Source: SXIZ01 sp040079795
GTDB taxonomy: Bacteria; Pseudomonadota; Gammaproteobacteria; Methylococcales; Methylomonadaceae
Assembly (NCBI GenBank): GCA_040079795.1
Contig: JBEBJQ010000002.1
Span: forward strand, 1 to 64,000
Reading direction: 5' to 3'
Length of the DNA: 64,000 nt
In this document: one piece after another, positions 49,953 to 58,256 of the stretch
How the letters are laid out: each line of letters opens with the position of its first letter
Position numbering within the stretch: the first letter of the stretch is position 1
Position numbers and translations under genes: made by a program
The notes under the pieces: model-generated
Databases searched by the model: none
The model's input: only the letters and a program-made list of their open reading frames with translations
What the model was told of the DNA's origin: nothing

Positions 49953-51596
49953 ATGAATAAAACCTCATTACATTATTTGCAGACGCATACCAATATTGAA
50001 AAAATAATTGATGAACTTGCGCCAAACCTACCGACAGCAGGCAACTTCAATAAAGTGCCCTATCAAATATTCGTTGAAACGGTTGAGCAGGCGCCTATCG
50101 CTATTTCCATTACCGATAAGAAAGCTAACATTCTTTATGTTAATGAAGAATTTGTAAAAGTAACCGGCTATCAACCCGCTGATATTTTGGGACAAAACGA
50201 ATCGGTGTTATCCGACAAGAACACCCCCAGGCACATTTACCACGATCTATGGCATACCATCAGCCGCAAACAAATATGGCAGGGGCAGCTGCTCAATCGC
50301 CATAAACAGGGCAGCCGCTATCTTTCTGATTTAACCATTGCGCCTATGTTGAATGATCAAGGCGTCATTACCTACTACATTGGAATGCACCGTGATATTA
50401 CGGGCGTCTACGAAGCAGAGAAAAAAGCCGTTAATCAAAAACTCCTGATTGAGTCGGTCATTAACTCCTCTCCCATTGCGATGGTGGTGATTGATGACCA
50501 GGATCGGGTGATTCTTGATAACCAGCTCTATAAAGCGCTAGTCAGTGATTTGGGCAAAGGGGAACCCGCAGATTATTTTTTAAAACTGTTGCGCGATGAG
50601 ATGGGCGATTTATGGATGCAATTGCAAAAAACTGAACAAGGTTTTAATAATCGGGAGTTTCGCGTTGAAACCAAAGGTTCCCAAGGTATTTACTGGTTTT
50701 CCTGTGCGGGGAACTGGTTTATTGAAAAGCCCGTCAATGCCGACGCTTTTTTTGAAGACAGCTCAAAACACTATTTAATCCTGACCATCACCGATATCAC
50801 CCGTCAGCGAAGACAAATGGATGAGCTGTATATCCAAACCTTAAAAACCTTAATGGCTGAAGACGAACGGGTGAGAAGTATCCGGGAAACGCTACTCGGC
50901 GCAATCCATCAAATCCAGATGCCGATGAATCAGATTAAGGCGGCCGAATCGATTTTACGCCATAAACAAGGCGAGGGGCATGCGGGCTTACTGGACATTT
51001 TGCAACAAATTCAGCAATCCGGCGAAGCAGCGATTGCGACTATGCAAAAATGTATTCCTGAAATTTACCAAACCGCTGTTACACCGATTAATCTGAATCA
51101 AATTCTGCACGAAGTGATGTTACTGTGTGAACACCGATTTTTAAGCCATAACATCGAAATTCATTGGCAGCCACAAAGTAATCTACCGTCATTACTCGGC
51201 TCCGAAAATCGTTTACGTATCTTGTTTAAGCAACTAATTGATAACGCCATTGAGGCAATGGGGCCATCGGCGGGTAATGACCGGGAAAGTGCTAGCACCC
51301 AAAGGCTCTCGATCGCCACCCACAGCGACAGTGATTTGATTTATGTGACGATTGAAGACACGGGGCCTGGTATACCCTCGGATAAACGCTCAAAAGTATT
51401 TGAACCCTTTTACACCACGCGGCACTCATGCCCTGCTGCCTCTGGATTTTCTAAAGCAGGCGGTCAAACCGGTATGGGGTTGGTAATTGCCAGGGAAATT
51501 GTGAGCCAGCATCAAGGCCTGATAGATATCGATGCAAATTATACGGAAGGGTGCCGGTTAAAAGTCAGTTTTCCCGTGCGTAGAGCGATTGTTTAG
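49953..51596 (+). CDS. nifL: Nitrogen fixation negative regulator NifL
   Basis: 547 aa. PAS1 (about residues 36-150; TDKKANILYVNEEFVKVTGY, IGMHRDITG) is the FAD redox sensor; PAS2 follows (165-285). A histidine-kinase-like region has H319 (GAIHQIQMPMNQI), the N box LIDNAIEA (Asn431), G1 IEDTGPGIP (Asp469) and G2 GGQTGMGL. NifL binds ADP through this domain and inhibits NifA by protein contact when oxygen or fixed nitrogen is present. It is followed 12 bp later by nifA. Confidence 0.95.
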   Translation: MNKTSLHYLQTHTNIEKIIDELAPNLPTAGNFNKVPYQIFVETVEQAPIAISITDKKANILYVNEEFVKVTGYQPADILGQNESVLSDKNTPRHIYHDLWHTISRKQIWQGQLLNRHKQGSRYLSDLTIAPMLNDQGVITYYIGMHRDITGVYEAEKKAVNQKLLIESVINSSPIAMVVIDDQDRVILDNQLYKALVSDLGKGEPADYFLKLLRDEMGDLWMQLQKTEQGFNNREFRVETKGSQGIYWFSCAGNWFIEKPVNADAFFEDSSKHYLILTITDITRQRRQMDELYIQTLKTLMAEDERVRSIRETLLGAIHQIQMPMNQIKAAESILRHKQGEGHAGLLDILQQIQQSGEAAIATMQKCIPEIYQTAVTPINLNQILHEVMLLCEHRFLSHNIEIHWQPQSNLPSLLGSENRLRILFKQLIDNAIEAMGPSAGNDRESASTQRLSIATHSDSDLIYVTIEDTGPGIPSDKRSKVFEPFYTTRHSCPAASGFSKAGGQTGMGLVIAREIVSQHQGLIDIDANYTEGCRLKVSFPVRRAIV

Positions 51597-51608
51597 TGAG
51601 TTAAGTTG

Positions 51609-53150
51609 ATGTCTGAACGTACTGTATTGATAGAAGCAGAACTGAACACCCTCTACCTGATCAGCCAGGTGCTGAACAGCACCCACGATTTACAGGCCAA
51701 ATTACAGGCGGTTCTGGAACTGCTCCACAAAAGGTCAGGTATGCGCTCGGGCATGATTACGCTCAGGGAAATGGAAAATGACGGCATGATCGTCTGTGCC
51801 GTGCATACTGATGAAGCAGGTAAGCCTTCCCAGACGGTCAGGTATAATCCTGGTGAAGGCTTAATGGGGGCTATCCTCGATGAAGGCCGCACCATCGTAG
51901 TCGAAAAAGTAGCTGAAGAACCCCGTTTTCTAGGCAAGTTAGGCTTATATGACCCTGATCTGCCCTTCATCGGCTCGCCCATTATGGTCGAAAAAGGCGA
52001 ATTAGTGGGCGTATTGGCCGCGCAACCTGACAACAGTCAGTTTCTGGGCGAGCGGGCGCGGTTCATGGAAATGATTGCCAACCTCATCGCGCAAAGCGTC
52101 AAAATGCTCAGGACGATTGAACGTAAGCAGCGCGATTTAGTTAACGAGCGCGACCAGCTGAAACAAGCACTGATCAAAAACTACAGTTTTGAGAACATCA
52201 TCGGTCACTCACAGCCCATGATCAAAGTATTTGATGTCATTCGGCAGGTAGCCAAATGGAATACGACCATTCTCATTCGCGGCGAATCGGGCACCGGTAA
52301 AGAAGTGGTCGCAAATGCCATACATTTTAATTCCGGCTGTGCCAGTGGGCCTTTTCTAAAGCTGAACTGTGCCGCCTTACCTGATACTTTATTAGAGTCT
52401 GAACTTTTCGGACACGAAAAAGGCGCATTTAGCGGCGCAATAACTCAACGTAAAGGCCGTTTTGAATTAGCCGATAACGGCACGCTTTTTCTGGATGAAA
52501 TTGGCGAGATTTCCGCCTCTTTTCAGGCCAAATTGTTGCGCGTACTTCAGGAAGGTGAGTTTGAACGGGTCGGCGGCATCCAAACTATAAAAGTGCATGT
52601 ACGGATTATTGCGGCAACCAACCGCCAACTTGAGGAAGAAGTGACTGAAGGTAAATTTAGGGAAGACTTGTATTATCGCCTGAATGTCATGCCCATCGAA
52701 ATGCCTCCCTTACGGGATAGGATCGAAGATATTCCTGAATTAGCGGACTTTTTACTGCAACGAATCTCCGAACAGCAAGGCGGTCGACCTCTGGAAATCA
52801 AGGAAAGTGCCATTCGCATCCTAATGAAACATAGCTGGCCGGGAAACGTCCGGGAACTGGCAAACCGGCTTGAACGGGCCGCCATCATGAGCCCGAATGG
52901 CAGTATTGACCGTGACGTAATCGTAAGCACCGGCTTGGAAAATGAAATCTATGCCGATCACAGTCATAGATTTACCAAGCTACCCAGTGTGGACTTTAAT
53001 GATGAAGCGCTGGACGACCGGGAGCGGGTTATTGCCGCCCTGGAGCAAAGCGGTTGGGTGCAGGCAAAAGCAGCGCGTTTGCTGAATATGACCCCCCGGC
53101 AGATTGCTTACCGCATCCAAACCCTGGATATTGCCATGAAACAAATTTAA
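51609..53150 (+). CDS. nifA: Nif-specific sigma-54 activator NifA
   Basis: 513 aa from ATG 51609. N-terminal GAF domain (about 20-165). AAA+ domain: Walker A GESGTGKE (225-232), sigma-54 contact loop GAFSGA (272-277) and Walker B TLFLDEIG (292-299). C-terminal Fis-type helix-turn-helix (about 470-505; AKAARLLNMTPRQIAYRIQ). The loop has Ser where GAFTGA has Thr, an unusual but conservative change. The linker lacks the Cys cluster of oxygen-sensing alphaproteobacterial NifA, which fits control by NifL. It activates promoters with TGT-N10-ACA sites. Confidence 0.96.
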   Translation: MSERTVLIEAELNTLYLISQVLNSTHDLQAKLQAVLELLHKRSGMRSGMITLREMENDGMIVCAVHTDEAGKPSQTVRYNPGEGLMGAILDEGRTIVVEKVAEEPRFLGKLGLYDPDLPFIGSPIMVEKGELVGVLAAQPDNSQFLGERARFMEMIANLIAQSVKMLRTIERKQRDLVNERDQLKQALIKNYSFENIIGHSQPMIKVFDVIRQVAKWNTTILIRGESGTGKEVVANAIHFNSGCASGPFLKLNCAALPDTLLESELFGHEKGAFSGAITQRKGRFELADNGTLFLDEIGEISASFQAKLLRVLQEGEFERVGGIQTIKVHVRIIAATNRQLEEEVTEGKFREDLYYRLNVMPIEMPPLRDRIEDIPELADFLLQRISEQQGGRPLEIKESAIRILMKHSWPGNVRELANRLERAAIMSPNGSIDRDVIVSTGLENEIYADHSHRFTKLPSVDFNDEALDDRERVIAALEQSGWVQAKAARLLNMTPRQIAYRIQTLDIAMKQI

Positions 53151-53198
53151 AGCGCCTCGCCGCACTTACTTCAAACAGACAATCCTTTAGGGGCAGCA

Positions 53199-53459
53199 AT
53201 GACCATTTTATACGTGCAACAGGATTACGCCGTTTTCGGCTTTGGTGAAACCAAAGAAGCTGCTATAGCGATGGCGGCGCAATGGTTAAATGATGCCTCC
53301 GGCAGACAAGGCTGTTCTATAGAATATGCCGAAAGCTTATTGGCGACCTCACCAAAACCGGGGCAAATGACGCTTTATGAAACACCGGAAAATATCCCAC
53401 CCGATGCTGAGAACTGGGGCGGTGAAGAACTTTTGGATTGGTATTATGATGTGGTTTGA
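53199..53459 (+). CDS. Small protein of unknown function downstream of nifA
   Basis: 86 aa with GGGG-type Shine-Dalgarno (aggggcagca). Soluble and acidic. It starts MTILYVQQDYAVFGFGETKEAAIAMAAQWL and ends in an acidic aromatic patch (ENWGGEELLDWYYDVV). It may be the third gene of nifLA (49-bp gap). No known domain; the N-terminal strand-strand-helix pattern repeats in short uncharacterised proteins. It is convergent with the DUF364 gene. Confidence 0.65.
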   Translation: MTILYVQQDYAVFGFGETKEAAIAMAAQWLNDASGRQGCSIEYAESLLATSPKPGQMTLYETPENIPPDAENWGGEELLDWYYDVV

Positions 53460-53495
53460 GATCGGCTTACGCCCTACCCACTCAAGCTTAGGAAG

Positions 53496-54485
53496 CTACA
53501 ATGGCTTATTTTGCCAGTCGATTTTCTTTCCGCCAACTAAGTTATATTCGTCCCATAGCCGTTTATAGCTACTGTCCATGCGTGAAAGCCGCTGGGTAAT
53601 TTGATTGAGTTGGGTAAATTCAGGAAAGCGGGCTTTTTTACCCGATGCGTACCACTGTTCCATTGCCAAAGTTAACTGCTGTTTTTCAGTATAATCATGG
53701 GCAATATTATTTTTCAGCCAAGCCATACTGTTATCTGGCGTAAGATCAACAATACGATAACGTACACCATTTTCAAATATACGCACACCACCGCCTTCTG
53801 CTGCGGTTTGATAAAGTTTAACCGGATCGATGACCTCGATACCGGCGAGATAATCTATGCCAAAGCTGTGTAATTCCGGCACCCAAGGCACAGTAGGCCC
53901 CATCAAAACTGTGGTGGCGTGTTGCGCCAGTTCGGCAAGCCGGGGGAAAGTTTTATTGGGAATGGAGCTGGCAGTCAAAAACACCCAATCAGCATCCGGT
54001 AATAAAAATTCACAGGCAGGATCGGGGTAATCGTTATTGAGGGGGTTACGTTCTACAATATGCAGGTTAACCTGTTCTGCATAGCGTTCTATGCCGGGAT
54101 ACCGCCCGATAACGACCACTTTTTTGCCTTGCAGTTGCGGCAGAAAATGTTCAAAAACTGCCAGGTTTCCTTGTTCGGGTGGCGCCAGTAAGGTTATGCC
54201 CGCCGGCAAATCCTGAGAGTTTAGGCTGCAATTGATGGCAGCCATACCGACCGTTGCTTTATAAGGCTCCCAATCATTAATCCAGCAGGCCAGCTCGCCT
54301 AAGGATTTACCCACTAAAGTGCCAGACCAAGGTAAGGTGCGGGTGTATTGACCGGGACTCATCGCTAAACCAATCTGTTCAGCTTGGCATACTGTCCATA
54401 CCAAACCTATGCTAAAGGCGGTCACCGCAGTATCGCTCGCTGCATAATCCAGTAATAGCTCATAAATCCGTTTAGGTTCGCTCAC
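53496..54485 (-). CDS. DUF364 (DUF4213/DUF364) putative metal-chelating Rossmann protein
   Basis: 329 aa. The N-terminal DUF4213-like part (residues 1-110; GKSLGELACWINDWEPYKATVGMAAIN) and the Rossmann-like DUF364 part (KKVVVIGRYPGIERY at about 140, DADWVFLTASSIPNKTFPRL, VLMGPTVPWVPELHSFGIDYLAG) are clear. A C-terminal extension of about 90 residues is present. Related proteins are proposed to handle heavy metals; position as last gene of the nifENX operon suggests metal or cofactor supply. No direct evidence of the reaction. Confidence 0.8.
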   Translation of the reverse strand: MSEPKRIYELLLDYAASDTAVTAFSIGLVWTVCQAEQIGLAMSPGQYTRTLPWSGTLVGKSLGELACWINDWEPYKATVGMAAINCSLNSQDLPAGITLLAPPEQGNLAVFEHFLPQLQGKKVVVIGRYPGIERYAEQVNLHIVERNPLNNDYPDPACEFLLPDADWVFLTASSIPNKTFPRLAELAQHATTVLMGPTVPWVPELHSFGIDYLAGIEVIDPVKLYQTAAEGGGVRIFENGVRYRIVDLTPDNSMAWLKNNIAHDYTEKQQLTLAMEQWYASGKKARFPEFTQLNQITQRLSRMDSSYKRLWDEYNLVGGKKIDWQNKPL

Positions 54486-54551
54486 ATTTGCCCCAAGAAT
54501 TTAAAAAACCTAAGCACAAGGCTTTTATGAACAGACTGGATAGCCTGAAGG

Positions 54552-54947
54552 TTATTCCGGCATCGGTAATAACTTCGCTTCCGCTTTCAACTGTGCCAGT
54601 TTTCCCCACACGGTCACGCCTTCAACAAACCAGTGGGTTTTAGTCGGATGCGGTTTTACCACGTCATATTCCGCGTAAACTGATCCGTCACTATTAAACT
54701 GCATTAAACCAATCCGGTGTGGTTGGGCTAAACTATACCAGTAAGCAGTTAAATTTTTTAAGCCCGTGTAAGGGTCTTTGATCAGTAAAAAGGTCGCTTC
54801 ATCATAATGAGGGTAGTGCTTTATGTCGCTTGCCTGAAAGCCCAGCTTATTGATCTCCTCACCCAGACGCTCGCAGATTGCAACCCCTACGCTGCGATTG
54901 CCCTGAATTTGGTCTTCTAAACTGGCGCTTGAACTCATCATCACCAA
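54552..54947 (-). CDS. Protein of unknown function in the nifENX operon
   Basis: 131 aa. It overlaps the ferredoxin gene upstream by 7 bp, so it is co-translated. It starts MVMMSSSASLEDQIQGNRSV; a later Met is possible. Segments VAICERLGEEINKLGFQASDIKHYPHYDEATFLLIKDP and YSLAQPHRIGLMQFNSDGSVYAEYDVVKPHP look like an alpha/beta fold ending in a beta sheet. No known family was recognised. Its place among electron carriers suggests a nif-accessory role. Confidence 0.75.
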   Translation of the reverse strand: MVMMSSSASLEDQIQGNRSVGVAICERLGEEINKLGFQASDIKHYPHYDEATFLLIKDPYTGLKNLTAYWYSLAQPHRIGLMQFNSDGSVYAEYDVVKPHPTKTHWFVEGVTVWGKLAQLKAEAKLLPMPE

Positions 54948-55264
54948 ATCTCAGCTGGCACCATCAAACTGGCAACCGGTTCACCACCAAGCAAATGTTG
55001 CTCAATGATGGTTTTTACGTCAGCTTTTTTCAATCTGCCATACATAACCCCTTCAGGATACACCAGGACGCTTGGCCCCGCCATACAAGGCCCCATGCAA
55101 CCAGTGTTAGTCAGCAGAATTTTTTCAAATAAATTCCGGACTTGGATTTCATTCATGAATTCATTCATGATTTCAGCACTCCCAGCACTGGCACAAGAAC
55201 CTCTAGGATGACCTTGTGGACGGTTTTGAGTACATATCAATACATGTTTTTCAGGTCTGGGCAT
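54941..55264 (-). CDS. Thioredoxin-like [2Fe-2S] ferredoxin
   Basis: 107 aa, single-domain thioredoxin-fold ferredoxin of the Clostridium/Aquifex type (as found in diazotrophs). The Cys pattern is HVLICTQNRPQGHPRGSC (first pair) and TGCMGPCMAGPSVLVYPEGVMY (second pair); the last part ends EHLLGGEPVASLMV. It carries electrons for nitrogenase maturation or reduction. 20 bp behind fdxB. Confidence 0.9.
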   Translation of the reverse strand: MPRPEKHVLICTQNRPQGHPRGSCASAGSAEIMNEFMNEIQVRNLFEKILLTNTGCMGPCMAGPSVLVYPEGVMYGRLKKADVKTIIEQHLLGGEPVASLMVPAEIW

Positions 55265-55284
55265 GATCGTGATCCTTCTATAAA

Positions 55285-55602
55285 TTAAGCAGCTTGTTTA
55301 TGTTCATGCGTAAAACAGTCTTTTGGACATACTTTAGAGCATGCTTCACAACCGATGCAGTCAAGGCCATTTTTAATGCTCATGACCATACTGTTATCAT
55401 CATCGTCCTCAAAATCGCCATAGCTATCCCCAAAATCTTCGGGATCAAGTGCTTCGGCTTTTTCCACTAAATCGAAAACATCACGTGGACAAACTTTAAA
55501 ACACCGACCGCAACCAATACAAGTTTGCTGATTGATGTCGGTCACATAAGCCGGCGTCCAAGCCGTCCCGCCAAAAGTAACGCCAGTTACATATTCAGAC
55601 AT
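55285..55602 (-). CDS. fdxB: Ferredoxin III, nif-specific (FdxB type)
   Basis: 105 aa from MSEYVTGVTFGGTAWTPAYV; a frame extending to 55680 overlaps the DUF683 gene and is unlikely. Two 4Fe-4S motifs: CIGCGRCFKVCPRDVF and CIGCEACSKVCPKDCF, separated by a long acidic insert (EDFGDSYGDFEDDDD) typical of the nif-specific group. A probable electron carrier in the nitrogenase system. Confidence 0.94.
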   Translation of the reverse strand: MSEYVTGVTFGGTAWTPAYVTDINQQTCIGCGRCFKVCPRDVFDLVEKAEALDPEDFGDSYGDFEDDDDNSMVMSIKNGLDCIGCEACSKVCPKDCFTHEHKQAA

Positions 55603-55612
55603 ACCAGTCTCC

Positions 55613-55825
55613 TTAGGCCGCTTCAGTTTGGGCGGCAAGCAATTTTTTATTCGCCTCATCCCATTCTTTACAAGCATCATAAGTGGCTTGCGCTATACCC
55701 AACAAGTCACCATATCCCTCTGGCAGACTGTCTTCTATCAGGTCATGCAGTACCATTGCTTGTTCATTGGCCAGGCGTTTAGTTTTTTTAACTTCTTTTT
55801 CCAGTTTTCTTAATTCTTCAGACAT
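55613..55825 (-). CDS. CCE_0567 / DUF683 nif-associated metalloprotein
   Basis: 70 aa, two-helix hairpin: MSEELRKLEKEVKKTKRLAN then MVLHDLIEDSLPEGYGDLLG. The family is found almost only in nif operons between the DUF269 gene and fdxB, exactly as here. It binds metal in the solved cyanobacterial homologue; function is not established. Confidence 0.93.
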   Translation of the reverse strand: MSEELRKLEKEVKKTKRLANEQAMVLHDLIEDSLPEGYGDLLGIAQATYDACKEWDEANKKLLAAQTEAA

Positions 55826-55839
55826 ACTCAGGCGCTCCC

Positions 55840-56313
55840 TTAATCTGTTGCAGCAGCATTATATTTTTCAATTAATCCTAGCGCTTTTGCGATTACCGCA
55901 TCGCTTTTTTCACGTAAATCTTCCAGGCTTGCAAAGCCAAAACGGTGGGTATCGCGCAATATTTTATCGACCACGATTAATTTCCCGACCATGATTAAGG
56001 CGCGTCCAAAACCTTCATGGCTCAAATGCACGATAGGTGCCGCCATCAGCCCAGATTTCTTCTCAATCAACGTCGCCAATGAGTTGTAATAGGCTTTTAA
56101 ACGGGCAATGGTAATCTCATCGGGATCACCCACAACCGGAATTTTTTGTTTACGCTCTTTAGTTAACACAATAGGATCAATAATTTTTGCTTCCGACCAA
56201 CCTTCGTAAGTATCGTAAGTATCAATCGCACGCAATTGTTTAACCATGTCCTTAACAATATCAGAACTCAGGTTAGTATCATTTTCTTCTACAACTAATT
56301 CAGCTACAGCCAT
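55840..56313 (-). CDS. NifX-associated nitrogen fixation protein (DUF269)
   Basis: 157 aa from MAVAELVVEENDTNLSSDIV. DUF269 segments are LRAIDTYDTYEGWSEAKIIDPIVLTKERK, PVVGDPDEITIARLKAYYNSLA and GRALIMVGKLIVVDKILRDTHRFGF. Always linked to nifENX; presumed FeMo-co assembly factor. An 18-codon upstream extension in frame passes through the repeat at 56337 and is rejected. Confidence 0.94.
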   Translation of the reverse strand: MAVAELVVEENDTNLSSDIVKDMVKQLRAIDTYDTYEGWSEAKIIDPIVLTKERKQKIPVVGDPDEITIARLKAYYNSLATLIEKKSGLMAAPIVHLSHEGFGRALIMVGKLIVVDKILRDTHRFGFASLEDLREKSDAVIAKALGLIEKYNAAATD

Positions 56314-56336
56314 TTTGTTACTCCTCAATAAAATAA

Positions 56337-56366
56337 TAGGTTGGACTAGCCAAGCGTAGCCCAACA
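56337..56366. repeat. Short hairpin repeat inside the nif operon
   Basis: GTTGGACTA (56340-56348) and TAGCCCAAC (56357-56365) form a stem with one mismatch, preceded by TAG. It resembles the GTAGGTTGGGCTACGC-type repeat that is widespread in such genomes. It fills the 69-bp gap between nifX and the DUF269 gene and may affect mRNA stability of the operon. Confidence 0.55.
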
Positions 56367-56382
56367 ACCAATACTTAAAAAA

Positions 56383-56814
56383 CTATTCATCCCAGCCTTC
56401 ATCTTCCATTTGATTAAAGCGTTCAGGGTTAGGGCTCTGGTGTTGCTTGATTGCTTTAGCCAACCAACTGGAAGGCCCCACTTTCATTTCATTTTGCAAA
56501 TCAACGATTAAATCTTTAATTTTGCTGCCATCATGCACTTTGACCGGCTGAATATTTTTAGCAACCAATTGGCTAATGGCAGACCCGCCAATCGCTTGGC
56601 AATACACCGCTGCACAGCCATCTAATAGAGCGATTTTGACTGATAACTTGTCTTCATTACCATCCTCCTTAAGCTCGCCGAACTGCGCAGCTTCCAATAA
56701 TTGCGCATCATCCCTGTCTACGGCATACAAGGCGAAGGATTTAGCTGAGCCAAAATGTTGGTTGACGGTTTCCATGTCGGTAGTGGCAAACGCTACTTTC
56801 AGGGCAGTTTCCAT
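56383..56814 (-). CDS. nifX: Nitrogen fixation protein NifX
   Basis: 143 aa from METALKVAFATTDMETVNQH. NifX/NafY-like cofactor-binding fold: FGSAKSFALYAVDRDDAQLLEAAQF, then LLDGCAAVYCQAIGGSAISQLVAKNIQPVKV. NifX binds NifB-co and the VK-cluster and passes them to NifEN. Follows nifN by 44 bp. Confidence 0.95.
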   Translation of the reverse strand: METALKVAFATTDMETVNQHFGSAKSFALYAVDRDDAQLLEAAQFGELKEDGNEDKLSVKIALLDGCAAVYCQAIGGSAISQLVAKNIQPVKVHDGSKIKDLIVDLQNEMKVGPSSWLAKAIKQHQSPNPERFNQMEDEGWDE

Positions 56815-56858
56815 AAACTTTATCTCCTCAGTGCTTTGCACTATGTGCATACGTCTGG

Positions 56859-58256
56859 TTAATGACATGACAGCGGATAGTCGGTTAATTCGCTGGCGGG
56901 TTTTTGGGCATAGATAGAGCGGTAAACCGGAATTTCTTCATGCGAGTAATTGATGACCAGATTCGCTAAATCGAACAGCGTTTGCCGGGTACCGCGATAA
57001 CCGATCCAGGTTTTCTGATAACCGCCAATAATGTCGTATAACGGAAATCCGGCTCTTAAAATCGGTGTGCCCAAACGTTCCGCGGTATCAACGGCATGGG
57101 AATTGCCAATCACCAGTTGTACCTTATGCGCCTTGCCGATAAGTTCCATATCTTCTAGGTCACCGATTTTGATGCTGGCAACCGGAATCCGTTCCAACAA
57201 TGGCACATTGCAAGAAGTAACCGCTGCAACCACCTCCGAGCCCATTTCCTGCACCAAATCCACAAAGGCATTCAACAAATCGCCATCGGCGGCAATGGCA
57301 ATCCGTAATTGACCAAGCATAAAGTGGGTATCCAGCATGGCATCCTGCAATTGTGAACGTTGCCGTTCAATACGTTCAGGAACCGCTTGCCCGCTAATTT
57401 CAGCAAGCGCTGAAATTAGCACATCATTGGCTTTCAAGCCGTACAAATGATCGACAGAATAAGTTGGCACACCGGTTTTTTCTTCCAACACTTCCGCCGC
57501 TTTTGAAAGGGATGGGCCTATAACTATTGTTGCAAGTGCATCGCCTAGCGTCGCCATTTCAGACATGGGCGTGCCGCCAATCGTGACCGGGCTAAAATCC
57601 TCATCGGTCAGGCAGCCATCCAAAGAATCGGAAAGATCAGGTACAAACACTGGCCTAAGCTGGAATTGCTCAATAATATCCCGCAGCGCCTCCAAGTCAC
57701 CTGGAGTGAGCATGTAATTGACCAGCACATTAACCTGACGTTTACGTTTCCCAGGGGAAGTGCCTGCCACTTTAGCATCCGGTACTACCGCACGGATAAT
57801 CTCGGTAAGTGTCGCGGCAAAGCCTGTTTCGACACTGCCAGTAAAATCTGGGGTGGTCACACCCACCACCGCAATATCAGCAAATTCTGGATTAGCTTCC
57901 TTAAACTCCCTGACATTCCGTTGCACATCACAGCCTTGGGTTTCCGCCAAGCCGGTCGTTAAAATAGTAATCAGCGCGGGACGGGATTTTTCAGCAATGG
58001 TTTTGATGCCTTCGCGAACATTTTCATCAGCGCCCATCACTGAGCTACCCTGATCCATTGCGGTACTTTGCAATGGGATAGGTTCCCGAAAGTGCCGCAC
58101 AAAAAACACCTTAGCAAACGCCGTGCAGCCCTGCGAGCCATGCAGCATTGGTATTGCCCGGTCAAAGCCCAGCGTCGCTAAAGAACCGCCAATCGGTTGG
58201 CTGGCTTTTAGCGGATTAACTGATAAGGCTTTATTACGTTTTAAAATATCAGCCAT
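56859..58256 (-). CDS. nifN: Nitrogenase cofactor scaffold subunit NifN
   Basis: 465 aa from MADILKRNKALSVNPLKASQ, overlapping the nifE stop by 8 bp. It has the NifN start PLKASQPIGGSLATLGFDRAIPMLHGSQGCTAF and the downstream VFFVRHFREPIPLQSTAM. Forms the alpha2beta2 NifEN scaffold on which FeMo-co matures. The C-terminal part GIPxxxxxxxYQKTWIGYRGTR-like (IIGGYQKTWIGYRG) is typical. Confidence 0.96.
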   Translation of the reverse strand: MADILKRNKALSVNPLKASQPIGGSLATLGFDRAIPMLHGSQGCTAFAKVFFVRHFREPIPLQSTAMDQGSSVMGADENVREGIKTIAEKSRPALITILTTGLAETQGCDVQRNVREFKEANPEFADIAVVGVTTPDFTGSVETGFAATLTEIIRAVVPDAKVAGTSPGKRKRQVNVLVNYMLTPGDLEALRDIIEQFQLRPVFVPDLSDSLDGCLTDEDFSPVTIGGTPMSEMATLGDALATIVIGPSLSKAAEVLEEKTGVPTYSVDHLYGLKANDVLISALAEISGQAVPERIERQRSQLQDAMLDTHFMLGQLRIAIAADGDLLNAFVDLVQEMGSEVVAAVTSCNVPLLERIPVASIKIGDLEDMELIGKAHKVQLVIGNSHAVDTAERLGTPILRAGFPLYDIIGGYQKTWIGYRGTRQTLFDLANLVINYSHEEIPVYRSIYAQKPASELTDYPLSCH

